This document shows positions 48,251-59,226 of a DNA stretch of 64,000 nt, one piece after another. This DNA is from Phyto melanocephala (Eukaryota > Arthropoda > Insecta > Diptera > Rhinophoridae). The notes under the pieces are model-generated. The model was not told the DNA's origin and made no database searches. It was given only the letters and a program-made list of their open reading frames with translations. Every line of letters begins with the position of its first letter. Within the stretch, counting starts at the first letter, position 1. The position numbers were made by a program, and so were the translations under genes. The stretch spans positions 64,566,685 through 64,630,684 of the forward strand of contig OW799236.1 in the NCBI GenBank assembly GCA_941918925.1, written 5' to 3'.

Positions 48251-51200
48251 AAAACATTAATCCTACTTTACCTGATAGTACTAACAAATTAACTGAATTT
48301 TATGCACCAGTTGTGACAAATTTACCGAATATGACAAATAAACCAGATTTGAAAACAAGTCATCCGCTACAGAGACCTTATCATATACGTCTAGAAGAGT
48401 ATAATCGTGCCAGGGAAAGGATTTTCAATAATCTCGATATTGTTCGTAAACCCAATAGATCGTCAAGAAGAATTCGCAACTACTACAATAGAAGAAAATA
48501 CCTCAAAAAGTGTATAATATCATCGTTAGTGAACATAACAAATGACAACAGACCATACATATTGCTTAACATACAGAACAAAAACCATTGTGCGTTATTG
48601 GATAGTGGCGCAAATGTAAATGTCATTGGTGGAGACTTATGTTCTGACATTGTCAAAAATAAAAATTATACCCACGGTATTGGAAATGTGAAAACTGCAG
48701 ATGGTCAACATCAGCGTGTTTTAGGAACAGTGGATTTAGAAATAAGATATAATTGCCATACTAAAATAACTAGATTCTTATTAATTCCATCAATAACTCA
48801 GGACATTATTTGTGGTATGGATTTTTGGAAAAATTTTGGAATTCAAATTGTATCTATGAATAATGTAGACGAAATTGCTTTAGGCGAAGATTCAAATGAA
48901 ATACCCATGACTTTAATGCAAAAAGAGCAGTTACAAAGAATTATTGACTGTTTTCCAAATGCTGAACGCGATGGATTGGGATGTACTTCCTTGTTGGAAC
49001 ATGGTATCGATACTGCTGACGCACATCCAATTAAACAGCGATTTTACCCCATTTCTCCTGCAAGGGAAAAACTTCTATGTGATGAAATTTACCGAATGTT
49101 GAAATTAGGTGTCATTGAAGAATGCAAGTTTTCTCCCTGGTCATCTCCAGGTGTGTTAATCGTAAAGCCAGGGAAAGTACGGTTTTGTTTAGATAGTCGA
49201 AAGTTGAACTCCGTGACGACAAAAGACGCGTATCCTATTCCGAACATAGACGGACTTATATCTAGGCTTCCTCCAATTTATTATATTTCCAAAGTAGATC
49301 TTAAGGATGCATTTTGGCAAATTAAATTGGATGAAGCCTCGAGACCTAAGACCGCATTCACCATCCCTAATCGGCCATTGTATCAATTTACAAGAATGCC
49401 GTTTGGATTGTGCAATGCTCCACAGACTATGTGTAGACTGATGGACCAAGTCATTCCGTATACTTTAAAGACAAATGTGTTTGTTTACCTTGATGACTTA
49501 CTGATCATTTCAAAAGACTTCGACGAACATATATATCATTTGCAGGAGGTGGCTACACAGCTTCGAAGAGCTAATTTGACTATTAACGTTAAGAAGAGTA
49601 GTTTTGCGATTCGTCAAGTTCAATATCTAGGCTATATTGTTGGAGAAGGCTCCCCAAAAGTTGATCCAGAAAAAGTAAAGGCTATTTCTCAATTTCCAAT
49701 TCCAAAGCCAGTGCGTCAACTTTGTCAGTTTCTAGGGATCGCAGGTTGGTATCGGAGGTTTATTGATGAGTACGCTACCGTTACATTCCCTATGACTGAA
49801 CTTTTGTCTAAAAGAAAAACTTTTACGTGGACGGAAGATGCACAAAAAGCTTTCGAAACAGTCAAGGAAAAATTAACTTCCGCACCAGTTTTAGTTCACG
49901 CGGATTTTGAAAAATCGTTTACTTTACAATGCGACGCAAGCACATATGGTGTGGGTGCCGTTTTGAGTCAGGTTGACGATAATGATAACGAGAGGCCGAT
50001 AGCGTTTATGTCTCAAAAGTTAAATAAAGCCCAGAGAAACTATACAATTACTGAATTGGAATGTCTGGCGGTAATCTTAGCTATAAAAAAATTCAGGGCT
50101 TATATAGAGGGTCATAAATTTAAAGTCATTACGGACCATGCAAGTCTCAAGTGGATCATGAGGCAAAAAGACTTGTCAGGACGGTTAGCCAGATGGTCTC
50201 TAAAACTGCAAGGTTTTGATTTTACAATCGAGCATCGCAAGGGTAAGGATAATGTTGTGCCTGATGCATTATCCAGAGCATTTGAGAATGAGACAAAAGT
50301 AGCTGAAATAGAATTAGAAATACTACCTTTAATCGATTTAAATGCTGATGCCTTTAACAGCACAGAATATACTCGATTAAAAGAAAAGTTTATAAATACA
50401 CAGTTACCGGACTATCGAGTTGTCGATAAATTTATCTACAAGAGAACTAACTTTTCGTCGGGGAATTTCGATGAGTCGGATTCGTGGAAACTTTTTGTTC
50501 CAGAAGAACTTCGAAAAGATATAATTTATGCTGCCCATGATATCCCTAAATCAGCGCACGGTGGTATAGCCAAGACAGTTCATCGTATACGGCAATATTT
50601 TTATTGGCCACAGTTAGTCACGGATGTAAAGAATTACATAAATAACTGTACTTTTTGCAAAACATCTAAAGCTCCAACCGCATCACTCAAACCACCTATG
50701 GGTGAGATGGTAAATACGGAAAGGCCATTTCAACGTCTGTATATAGACCTTATCGGGCCATTTCCACGAACCAAGAATGGAAATATAGGTATTTTTATCA
50801 TATTAGATCACTTCACGAAATTCACCTTCTTAAAACCATTAAAAAAATGTATAACAAAACCTATAATTGAATATTTGAGAGACGAAATTTTTACATGCTA
50901 TGGCGTTCCTGAAATTATAGTTTCAGATAATGGAAGTCAGTTTAAGTCAAAGGAGTTTAAAAACTTAGTAGACACATATGGAATAGATCATAAATATACT
51001 GCAGTTCATAGTCCGCAATCAAATGCGAGTGAGAGGGTGAATCGATCCATCAACGAAGCTCTCAGATCTTATGTTCATAACGATCAAAGAGATGGGGGTA
51101 AATATATACCTAGTATTAACTGTGCTATCCGCAGTAGTGTACATCAAACGACTGGACGTACTCCTTATGAGCTCGTATTTGGACAGACTATGATAACCCA

Positions 51201-51372
51201 TGGACAGGACTACGATATTTTACGGAACTTAAAACTTTTGGCGGAAACGGACACTGAAATTGAAAGGCAGGACAATTTTACTCTTTTGCGGGACTCAATA
51301 CGGATAAAAATAAAGGAAGCATACGATCGCAACGTCAAGTATTATAACTTAAGATCACGACAAGGGAGTTAA
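48199..51372 (+). CDS. pol: Pol polyprotein, Osvaldo/Ulysses-like element, C-terminal frameshift
   Basis: About 1060 codons, expressed by -1 frameshifting from gag; it has no ATG of its own at the true beginning. Order: retropepsin with ALLDSGANVNVIGG; reverse transcriptase with DLKDAFWQI, MPFGLCNAPQTM and the catalytic YLDDLLI; RNase H with LQCDASTYGVGAVL, ITELECLAVILAI and ITDHASLKWIM. Integrase follows with its HHCC domain (HDIPKSAHGGI to CTFCKTS) and the DDE residues in LYIDLIGPF, IVSDNGSQFKS and SNASERVNRSI. Catalytic residues are present throughout. The frame stops at 51370-51372; the natural C-terminus continues in another frame to 51560, so a small indel lies near 51355-51372. Translation start here marks the slippery site. 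Confidence 0.9.
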   Translation, partial: LIKGCPSEEGRASGEKLENINPTLPDSTNKLTEFYAPVVTNLPNMTNKPDLKTSHPLQRPYHIRLEEYNRARERIFNNLDIVRKPNRSSRRIRNYYNRRKYLKKCIISSLVNITNDNRPYILLNIQNKNHCALLDSGANVNVIGGDLCSDIVKNKNYTHGIGNVKTADGQHQRVLGTVDLEIRYNCHTKITRFLLIPSITQDIICGMDFWKNFGIQIVSMNNVDEIALGEDSNEIPMTLMQKEQLQRIIDCFPNAERDGLGCTSLLEHGIDTADAHPIKQRFYPISPAREKLLCDEIYRMLKLGVIEECKFSPWSSPGVLIVKPGKVRFCLDSRKLNSVTTKDAYPIPNIDGLISRLPPIYYISKVDLKDAFWQIKLDEASRPKTAFTIPNRPLYQFTRMPFGLCNAPQTMCRLMDQVIPYTLKTNVFVYLDDLLIISKDFDEHIYHLQEVATQLRRANLTINVKKSSFAIRQVQYLGYIVGEGSPKVDPEKVKAISQFPIPKPVRQLCQFLGIAGWYRRFIDEYATVTFPMTELLSKRKTFTWTEDAQKAFETVKEKLTSAPVLVHADFEKSFTLQCDASTYGVGAVLSQVDDNDNERPIAFMSQKLNKAQRNYTITELECLAVILAIKKFRAYIEGHKFKVITDHASLKWIMRQKDLSGRLARWSLKLQGFDFTIEHRKGKDNVVPDALSRAFENETKVAEIELEILPLIDLNADAFNSTEYTRLKEKFINTQLPDYRVVDKFIYKRTNFSSGNFDESDSWKLFVPEELRKDIIYAAHDIPKSAHGGIAKTVHRIRQYFYWPQLVTDVKNYINNCTFCKTSKAPTASLKPPMGEMVNTERPFQRLYIDLIGPFPRTKNGNIGIFIILDHFTKFTFLKPLKKCITKPIIEYLRDEIFTCYGVPEIIVSDNGSQFKSKEFKNLVDTYGIDHKYTAVHSPQSNASERVNRSINEALRSYVHNDQRDGGKYIPSINCAIRSSVHQTTGRTPYELVFGQTMITHGQDYDILRNLKLLAETDTEIERQDNFTLLRDSIRIKIKEAYDRNVKYYNLRSRQGS

Positions 51373-51560
51373 ACATTGCTCAAACAGTAATACGTCGAAA
51401 TTTTGTACAAAGTTCGTTGGCTAATAATTTTAATGCTAAACTTGCACCTACTGGAGTAAAGGCCATAGTTAAAAAGCGAATTGGCAGAGTAAACTATGAA
51501 CTGGAAGATCTTGATGGAGGACATACTGGCATATACCACATTAAAGATATATGGACCTAG
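51373..51560 (+). pseudogene. Out-of-frame C-terminus of pol
   Basis: In a frame shifted from pol the sequence reads without stop TVIRRNFVQSSLANNFNAKL and then VKKRIGRVNYELEDLDG, ending in TAG at 51558-51560. This is the expected end of the integrase C-terminal domain. An indel just upstream separates it from the rest. Confidence 0.75.
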
Positions 51561-51625
51561 ATGATAACACAGAATAGTCGACTTTTGCTTATTAGTTACA
51601 TTGTAGTTTGTTTATTTTTTTTTTT

Positions 51626-51662
51626 CAGATGAAATTCTACAGCGAGCTTTGTATTTCATCTG
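51626..51662 (+). other. Perfect 10-bp hairpin just before the 3' LTR
   Basis: CAGATGAAAT (51626-51635) and ATTTCATCTG (51653-51662) are exact complements around a 17-base loop, ending four bases before the LTR. No clear polypurine tract is seen at the usual place. Confidence 0.7.
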
Positions 51663-51665
51663 CTT

Positions 51666-53615
51666 TGTGATGTTATAATTGAAGCAAAATTGTTTAAAAA
51701 TTTAACTATTAAAATTTTTAGTTTTACTAATTGTTTTGTTTGGCTGTAATCAAATTCTACTTGGTATAAGTCCATTTTCAACAACTTAGGTTTTGTAAAG
51801 TAGGTTTGAATTTTTTGTTTTTAAGTTTGTCAACTCAAAAAAATAAATTTTCACATTTGAAAATTTGTTCAAACTATAAATTTAAAAAAATAAATATTGA
51901 GGAAAAAGGAAAATAGAATAAATATTTTAGTGACCGTGCGTAAAAACTAATTATATTGGACCATTGGGCTGTGATTTTTTTTTTAGAAAGAAAATTGGAA
52001 TTACAGGTGAGAAAGGTTTGTGGTTGTGTGAATTACCAGTGACTTAGATATATTTCATATTACAGCGGTTTCAAGTTACAAAGATATTGTGGTATCGATT
52101 ATACTATCGAAAATATCCCGATTTTTTGTATCATAGTAAGAACCAGGTACATCAAGGATATATCGTGTTATAGTGTGAGTCCGTGGTTGACTCACCTTCA
52201 GCCAAAAGAACCAGCGCCATCAAGGACATATCGTATTCTAGTTTGATTCTGTGGTTGGCATACATTTAGTCACCACATTTAGAACCGGATTCATAATTTT
52301 TTTGTTGCTATTTTTCTGTTTGGCGTTAGTGAATATATAATTACTTACCATTGTTGTTAACGCACTAGGAAGGCCAAGAAGTTTTATAACGTTTTAAGTT
52401 AGAGTCTAAATTGCAATTTTTTTTTTACGGAATATTGGATATAAATCCTTAATAATTAAATCCTTAATTCACCTCATCTTAAATTATTGACGTTTCTTAA
52501 ATTTTATTTGAAACAGTTTAGTTTTTTGAAATTTTTGTTTTGTTTTTGTTATCCATTTCTAAATTCTAAAAGTAAGAAACAAATATTTGATCCAATTTTG
52601 GTTTTAGTATATTCTGTTAATGTAACTTAATTATTTATTTATATTTAAAAATTTGTTAAATTAACTGAAAATTTGATTTTGTCACCTTAATTTTTTATAG
52701 TAAACACTCTACTCACATAATCCACAACACAAATTAAATACTACTTTGCTAATACTAAGAAACTAATACCCTCACTATACGTATACATATCTAAAATTTA
52801 AAAAGAGAAAATAACGATCATTTATTAGGAAAGAACAATAACTATTTAATTATATAAATAACGCAACATTCAACTGTCATCCGGCGCCTGCTGACATCGT
52901 TGGACAAGTTTAAAATGTAAGTTGCACGTTAATATATATATTTTATTTTATTTCCTAATCTATAACAAAATAACCAATCTATACTAAATAACCTTAAATA
53001 AATATTGTCCTAATTTGATACATCCCTTTGCATAAGGCAAACTGAGTTAATATAGTTTATAGTATAGTTTTTTTTAAATAATAGATAATACAATTCACTA
53101 CATCTCCTAACTATGTTAAACTGTTAACTTAAAATACTTTATCTTATTTCACTGTACAATTATTGTTTTTTTTTTTATATATGTTACAAGTTTTGTTTTA
53201 ATTTAAAACTTATTATCAAATATGGTTTAAATTTAATTAATATAAGTTGTTAATAACAATGAGAAATTAATTTATTTTATTTACGAAAGGTGAAGTAAAT
53301 GGGATGGGGATAGGTATATAAGATTTTTATTTAATTATTATAGTGGGGCTGACAGATAACATTACTTAAAGTCAGCAAGGTGGGAGGGCAAGGTACTGTG
53401 TAGCTAATTTACACCTCAAGCTATACATCAGTCATCAACGTATATTTTTTTTTACTTTTGTTCTTAGTCATTATGATTTTGTCTATCTATGCAGCTACCT
53501 AAAATTATAAATATATGGGAACAAACTTAATCCACCCCACCGACGAGCACGGCCGATTCTGAATGGTAGCCTTGTTCCTATAGTGAAATCTTACAAAACT
53601 CTAGCAATCGTTACA
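51666..53615 (+). repeat. 3' LTR of the Osvaldo/Ulysses-like element (1950 bp)
   Basis: See the 5' LTR. Followed by the GTGT duplication and the second half of the hAT element. Confidence 0.9.
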
Positions 53616-54478
53616 GTGTCTGTCAAATTAAATTTCAATTTAACCATCGAACAAACTAGTTTATGCCTATATTTGTGTGTCTGTCTGGGGTATAAGAAAG
53701 AATTTTTAAAATGAAATTTTAAAGATTTTCTCCGTAACCTTTAAAATGTATTTCAAATTACAGAAATAATTTCAAACAGAATACGTTAGTACATATTAGT
53801 TTAAAAGATCTATTTAATATTTAAAAAATGTACCGAAGGAGATGCAAAACTTGTATGTAATTGTATTTATTTATTTTACATGTAAAGAGTACCTTTTGTC
53901 CTTAAATTCAACTAATTAAAACCAAATTAGTCAACTGCATTCATGTTAGTTATTGCGTTATTGTGCAGCTATATAAACTGTAAAATTTTATATTCATATA
54001 AAAATTTAATTATAATATTTTTTTACAATATTTTTTAATTTTTTTTTTTTTTAAATATTATAAATTATATATTCGAACCGGTTAACGGGTTTCTTCTCAA
54101 TTTTCAAACTAGCAACCGGTTTTTTTTAAATTTTAAATTTCAAACTATTTGAAAACCGGTTTCTAAAAAAAGTCGAATAATCGATCACCCTAGTGAGCAG
54201 GTAATGGAACTAAAGTACAACGGTATTTTGCATGGTTCTTGGAAATAAAAATTATAACATAGTATTTTTAAATTACCTGTGATTTCAAATTAAGAACATT
54301 AGGGTATATTCTGGAATTTATTGTATATATAGAAGCTAATGGGCAATAAGTAAGTCACTTTTAATTTGAATATCGTGCGGTTAAAATCGGCAACAGTAAA
54401 TAGATCTTATAGTGTACTTTGTTATTGTGTAAAGAAATAAAGCAATAAAAGAATCCACAAACGCTATCATATTACAAA

Positions 54479-55763
54479 ATGTCAAGGATTTGTTACAAAT
54501 CTCCTAATCTATTTTGTTACGTTTGTGGTAATCTAACTTTAAGTTCGCAACGGGAGACAATATCTTCCAAGGTTAAAGATGCTTATTGCCGTTATTTTGG
54601 GTTTCCTATCGATGATAGAGATAAAAATTGGCTCCGAAAATATGTTGTAGTAGCTGTGGTAAGTCTTTAAGATGTTGGTTAAAAGGAAGTCATAAGTCTT
54701 TATGAAGCCAGCGATTTGGAGTGAACCAAAAATCATCAAAATGATTGCTACTTTTGCCATACTAAAACACGTGGGTTTACGAAAAAAACATAAAATAAAG
54801 TTACATATCCAAATACTTTATGCGTCAAACGACCAGTTTTCCAGTTTACAAGTAAATTTTTATTTACCTCTATTGCCTCCTACAGAAGATGAAGAAGATG
54901 GGCTTTCTGCAGCAACTGAATCCACCTACGGCAGCATCGGTGTTTCTTCGCATTTATTTGGAAGTCCAACGAGTACACCTTATTTTCCGAACTAAACTGA
55001 TATGAATAACTTAGTTCGTAAATTAGGGCTTTTAAAAAAACAAGTCTGAGCTTCTTGCATCCCAATGAAAAGAATGGAGTTTGGTGCAAAAGGACGTTAA
55101 CGTCTCGTACTTTCGAAATAGAGAACAACCTTTTTTGAGATATTTTAGCAAAGAGGAAGGTTTGATATTTTGCGATAATGCTGATGGACTTTTGCGACAA
55201 CTGTTTTTCAGTCATAAATCTGAGGATTGACGGCTTGTTATTGGTTCATCCAAGACAAGTTTGAAAGCCGTTTTACTTCACAATGGGAACAAATTTCCAT
55301 TGGTCCCAAGATGATACTTCAAAAAATTTTTATATTCCCATTACTCATGGAGTCTGCAGGTTTGAAAGTCGTAGCAATGTTAAATGGATTGAAAACTGGA
55401 TATACTAAGTTTTATTGCTTCTTATGTGAATGGGATAGCCGCGCAGAAGAAAAACACTACAATGTTAAAATTTGGTCGTAAAGAGGGAATTTTATTCCAG
55501 AAGAAAAAAATGTAGCAGAAGAGCTTTTAATTCAAAAAGAAAAAATTCTTCTGCCTCCTCTTCACATAAAGCTAGGCCTAATGAAAAATTTTGTCAAAGC
55601 AATGAACAAGGATGGTGAAGGCTTTCTATACATTAAGAGCAAATTTCCTAGAATCAGAGATGCTAAAGTAAAAGAAGGCATATTTGTAGGTCCACAAATA
55701 CGACAGCTTATGAAGGACGAGGTCTTTAGAACGAAATTGAACGATGTGGAAGAAAAAGCATGA
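54479..55763 (+). pseudogene. Transposon-encoded protein with CYVCG and CFLCEW motifs, decayed
   Basis: Starts at an ATG (54479) and reads SPNLFCYVCGNLTLSSQRE and YCRYFGFPIDDRDKNW, then after frameshifts AIWSEPKNHQNDCYFC, and later LKVVAMLNGLKTGYTKFYC with CEWDSRAEEKHY. It ends with HIKLGLMKNFVKAMNKDGEG and VGPQIRQLMKDEVF. This order matches a multicopy arthropod protein family, usually annotated as uncharacterised, that I recognise from motif memory only. It has a CxxC pair at the N-terminus and another in the CFLCEW block, so metal binding is plausible. Several frameshifts, an in-frame TAA at 55479-55481 and loss of the C-terminus make it non-functional. It lies between the inverted arms of the 43145-56358 transposon and is therefore probably its own gene, perhaps the transposase (inference). 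Confidence 0.65.
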
Positions 55764-56639
55764 ACAGCTTAAGCTACTTCTTTATTTTAACAATGTTTCC
55801 TAAATACAAATTAATAATTATTAACAAAAGTTTTGTGTCATTTTAAATAAAATAGCCTGTAAATATTTTAGTTTTTTATTGTAATTTGAAATTATCTACG
55901 GGTGACGACAGGGTGGGTGCTTTATGCGAGGCGTTGCTACATAATTACAATCTGGCAAATTTTTTTGCTTTTATTTGTTTTTGCTGTACGAAAATAGATA
56001 GAAGTAAACAGCTGCCATTCATTGTTGCTACAAGACGCTTTAGTGCGCCCACTCTGACGTTGTTTGCTGCATTACACATATTTGGTCAATATTGGGTACC
56101 GGCGGTAAATTGACTATAAAATCTACATTTTTTAACCGATTTTTATGGTTTATGGCTTTTTTTATTTCCAAGACAAGTAGCTCTCACAAAAAATACAAAT
56201 ACAATTTTATTACACATTTTTTGGTGTTTTATTTTTGAAAATCGGATGGCTGGTTCTCTAGTTAGGATGAAATAAGTCTCCGTACCTGACTAATTTAGGG
56301 GGGAAAATTTGAAAAATTTAAATGGGAAGACAAAAAATGATTTTTTGCAGAGCAGTGTAATTACCCCTAAAAAAATTGCGTTGATGAAAAACAAGAGCAT
56401 GCCAGTGAAAGTCTCACTCTGTCACTCTCTGGTATTTGGGGACTTGAGATGTCAACAAATATTTAATGCAAAACATGTTTCTTTACAGATGGTTTTTACT
56501 AATAGGAGAGGATACCTGAAGATATAGAACAGCGGTGCTATCTTGAACACGGTATCACAATTAAGCCCATGTGAGCTATGCATTTAGATGGCTGCTGAAT
56601 CAATCTAACTTAATGCATCTACAGAAAGTAAATTTTAGA

Positions 56640-56960
56640 GTGGATTTTGATGTGGTGGCCCATTTTTCAACGGCTAGCTCTGCAGAGCTAAGATTATGAG
56701 CTTAAATAGACAATATGAACTTTGATAATCATTGGTTGCAGCATCGATCTCTTCCCAAAAGTTCGGTAATAGTGTTATCAGCTTTCATGACGATGGACAA
56801 TTTTTTGCCTCGAAGCTGCGATTTGATTCCTGTAGAAGAGGCCCTTTAGAGAGTGTTGTTATGCAAATAATTTATAAATGATCTACAACTTGGACAAACG
56901 CCTAACTTCGCACAACAGAATAAATTCATCCGTACAAATTGCTTACGTAAGTTCGTTGAA
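56640..56960 (+). pseudogene. Probable mariner remnant, heavily decayed
   Basis: Around 56810-56850 the sequence reads LPRSCDLIPVEEAL, like the mariner block before the third catalytic residue. Nearby sequence (56740-56800) loosely fits the region before it. Few other matches, many stops. Confidence 0.4.
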
Positions 56961-57944
56961 TGACGAAAAAACAACTTTTAAATTATTTCAGATTCGATAA
57001 AAACATTTTAAAAATATGAATCAATAGTGAAATTTTTAATTATTTTAAACCTTTTCGTTAACATAAATAACATTTTGTTGCAGATTTTTGTTTGGCTTTA
57101 GGTCATAAAAATTCAATTTTGTTGTTATATTTTATTTTATTCCAATATTTCGACCATGGTACGGAGTATTTGGCCTGAAAAGCTGGCCAAAAAGGCAAAA
57201 CTGAGTTTTAAGAAATCTTAAAAACTAAATACGCAGCTCGACAGACAACAATATTTTACATTATATTGTAAATTTTGAAGACTTTTAGTTGCAATTTGTA
57301 GCTCTGAGACCCTGCTAAAGTCAGGAAAGTGAAGAAAATTATATGAGATTTAAATTTTTTTTCGGGTAAATAAAGGTTTAACAATCATTTTTTTTCGCTG
57401 AAAGGTTTGATTAAAAGTTATTAAAAAAAGAAAAAAATATTAAATATGTTGAATATTCATGTTGAAACAATTCGTTCAATAAAATTTGGAATCTCTAATT
57501 TGAGAAACAAGAAAAAAAGTGTGCGCAAGTTTGCGCCATTATTTTTGACGATTTTTTTTAAATTTTCGCATATCTTCTATTTTTGCTCATCAGGCACTTT
57601 TTTTTATAAACTTTAATAAATTTTGAATTATTTTGATTTTAACTGTTCACTTTTAACACTTCACAATGTCAGTAGCTGCCTGTAATTATAAATTTGAAAA
57701 ACTCTTTATTACCCATAACAGTTATAAGGGAATGTCTCTCATATCCCCATAAAAGATATTTCTATATACCTGCTCTACAAAACATTATTTGTTAAAAAAA
57801 TAAATATTCATACGTACCTAATAAGAATAATAATTAATTATTAGTTTCTTTGACCTTTTTATAATAATATATAATAGTTTTTAAGCTTAAGGTCTTTTCA
57901 ATAATAAAAATTTTTTGGTTTTATTTTATATTATTTGATCAATA

Positions 57945-57974
57945 TTTCGCTACCTCTTTGTGTAGCATCATCAG
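57945..57974 (-). ncRNA. Hammerhead-ribozyme-like core in the PLE pLTR
   Basis: On the sense (minus) strand: CTGATGA (57974-57968), one T, stem GCTAC (57966-57962) with loop ACAAAGAG and GTAGC (57953-57949), then GAAA (57948-57945). This is the conserved two-box core with stem II of hammerhead ribozymes, which are known from Penelope-like elements. Stem III could be TATT/AATA. No convincing stem I partner was found, and there is one unpaired T, so activity is uncertain. In the right arm (60948 onward) GAAA is lost. Confidence 0.5.
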
Positions 57975-58386
57975 GATACGAGTTTTTTATTATCTATATA
58001 TTTGTTTTTTGTTGGTTTAGTGTCTTGATATTTGTTATTTTATAAATTTATAGTTTGATTAACAGATTGAAAATAATATAAAAAATTTTTTGAAACATTT
58101 TGTCATATATAAAAATTGTACAAAAATGTAGTATAACAAAAATTTTTAATTAACAAAAATGTATTATAACAAAAATTGTTGAAAAATGTTTTTAGTATTA
58201 TAAGAATATGTGTAATAATAGAAAAATTGTATAACAATAATTCCATAATTTATAAAAGTATTAACAATAATTATATAAATTATTGTCTATACTTTAACAG
58301 AAAAATATGTTGGTTTTGTACAGAATATTACAAATATTATATAAAATTGTTAACAGAAAATGTTATGTTACATACATATGAAACAA

Positions 58387-58407
58387 TCTATATATATAAA
58401 AGTGAAA

Positions 58408-58438
<31 letters not shown>

Positions 58439-59018
58439 CTATAGACTCCGAAACTGTAAAACCGATCGGGCTCAAACTTTGGTAAGTTGTTGTATACATA
58501 CCAGGGAGTGTTTATGGGTAAAAAAAGTGGGCGGAGCCACGCCCATAAAAAATTAGTTCTCAGTTTTAGCTACTTGCACTGGACCGAATTTTCTGAAACT
58601 TTGCAAACATACTGAGCTGTCATGACTTTACACTTTCGTCATTAGAAAAGTGGGCAGTGCCACGCCCATTAAAAAAAAGGTATCATTTTGAGGTACTTGC
58701 ACTGGACCGATTCTTCTGAAACTTTGCACACATATTGAGTTGTCATGACTATACAGTTTCATATTTAGAAAAGTGGGCAGTGCCACGCCCATAAAAAAGG
58801 TATCATTTTGAGGTACTTACACTGGCCCGATTTTTCTGAAACTTTGCACACTTATTGAGCTGTCATGACTATACAGTTTCGTAATTAGAAAAGTGGGCAG
58901 TGCCACGCTCATAAAGAAAAAGTTATACTTTTTAGCCTTGCACTTGATATTCGATTAAAATTTAGAATGCGATTAAAATTCCTGAAGGGGCGTAGCAACG
59001 CGCGCGGGGATTGGCTAG
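58387..59018 (+). mobile_element. Non-autonomous Helitron, copy A (632 bp)
   Basis: Starts TCTATATATATAAAAGTG, ends GGGGATTGGCTAG, inserted between A and T. Includes a TG microsatellite (about 58410-58436) and three internal units of about 115 bp (58575-58915), each with TTTCTGAAACTTTGCA and GTGGGCAGTGCCACGC. No gene. The intact target is seen in the other PLE arm. Confidence 0.9.
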
Positions 59019-59226
59019 TAATTATATATGTATGAATGTATTGATGAAATTTTTTTTTTTTTTTTTTAAATAAATAAGTGTATTAATATTACTAAAAAGC
59101 TAATATAAAAATGTAGATATACATATATAATGTTTAATCTTCATGTATTAAGATTAATTTAAAATAAATTTTTATAAAACAACTTAATAAGGAAATTATA
59201 TAAACATAAATGAATAGGTATAAGTG

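Larger units (their letters stand above)
44071..53615 (+). mobile_element. Osvaldo/Ulysses-like LTR retrotransposon, 9.5 kb
   Basis: Very long LTRs (about 1.94 kb) start TGTGATG and end GTTACA, with a 4-bp duplication GTGT (44067-44070 and 53616-53619). A tRNA-Lys primer site, gag and pol in overlapping frames, and no env follow. Long LTRs, the tRNA-Lys primer and 4-bp duplication fit the Osvaldo/Ulysses lineage of Ty3/gypsy elements. The lineage name is inference from these traits. Pol has one frameshift near its end; otherwise the element looks nearly complete. Confidence 0.85.
43685..54192. mobile_element. Non-autonomous hAT element, split by an LTR retrotransposon
   Basis: The ends TAGGGTGAACGA and, reversed, TAGGGTGATCGA are flanked by a perfect 8-bp duplication GTGAGCAG (43677-43684 and 54193-54200), diagnostic of hAT transposition. 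Subtracting the insertion leaves about 960 bp, rich in AACCGGTTTT-type motifs, without a transposase. Confidence 0.82.
43145..56358 (+). mobile_element. Large DNA transposon with long inverted termini and nested insertions
   Basis: The termini are CACTGCTCAGCA at the left and GCAGAGCAGTG at the right. Behind them are long inverted arms: left 43145 to about 43645, right about 56085-56358. They share, for example, CCTAAATTAGTCAGGTACGG, AAAAAAGCCATAAACCATAA and CGGTACCCAATATTG (CAGGTACCC in the left arm). Its own coding region is the decayed gene at 54479-55763. A hAT element sits at 43685-54192, and an LTR element inside that. Without these the transposon would be about 2.7 kb. No clear target duplication; superfamily not assigned. 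Confidence 0.65.
57869..59037 (-). repeat. Left pLTR arm (interrupted by a Helitron)
   Basis: Inverted match to 60511-61056. Landmarks: TAAGCTTAAGGTCTTTTCAA, GGTTTTGTACAGAATATTAC and ACATACATATGAAACAA. It resumes after the Helitron with TAATTATATATGTATGAAT. Confidence 0.85.

Noticed and set aside
51019..51201. Minus-strand frames opposite pol (also 49189-49449 and 50112-50363)
   Set aside because: Antisense shadows of the Osvaldo/Ulysses-like pol gene.
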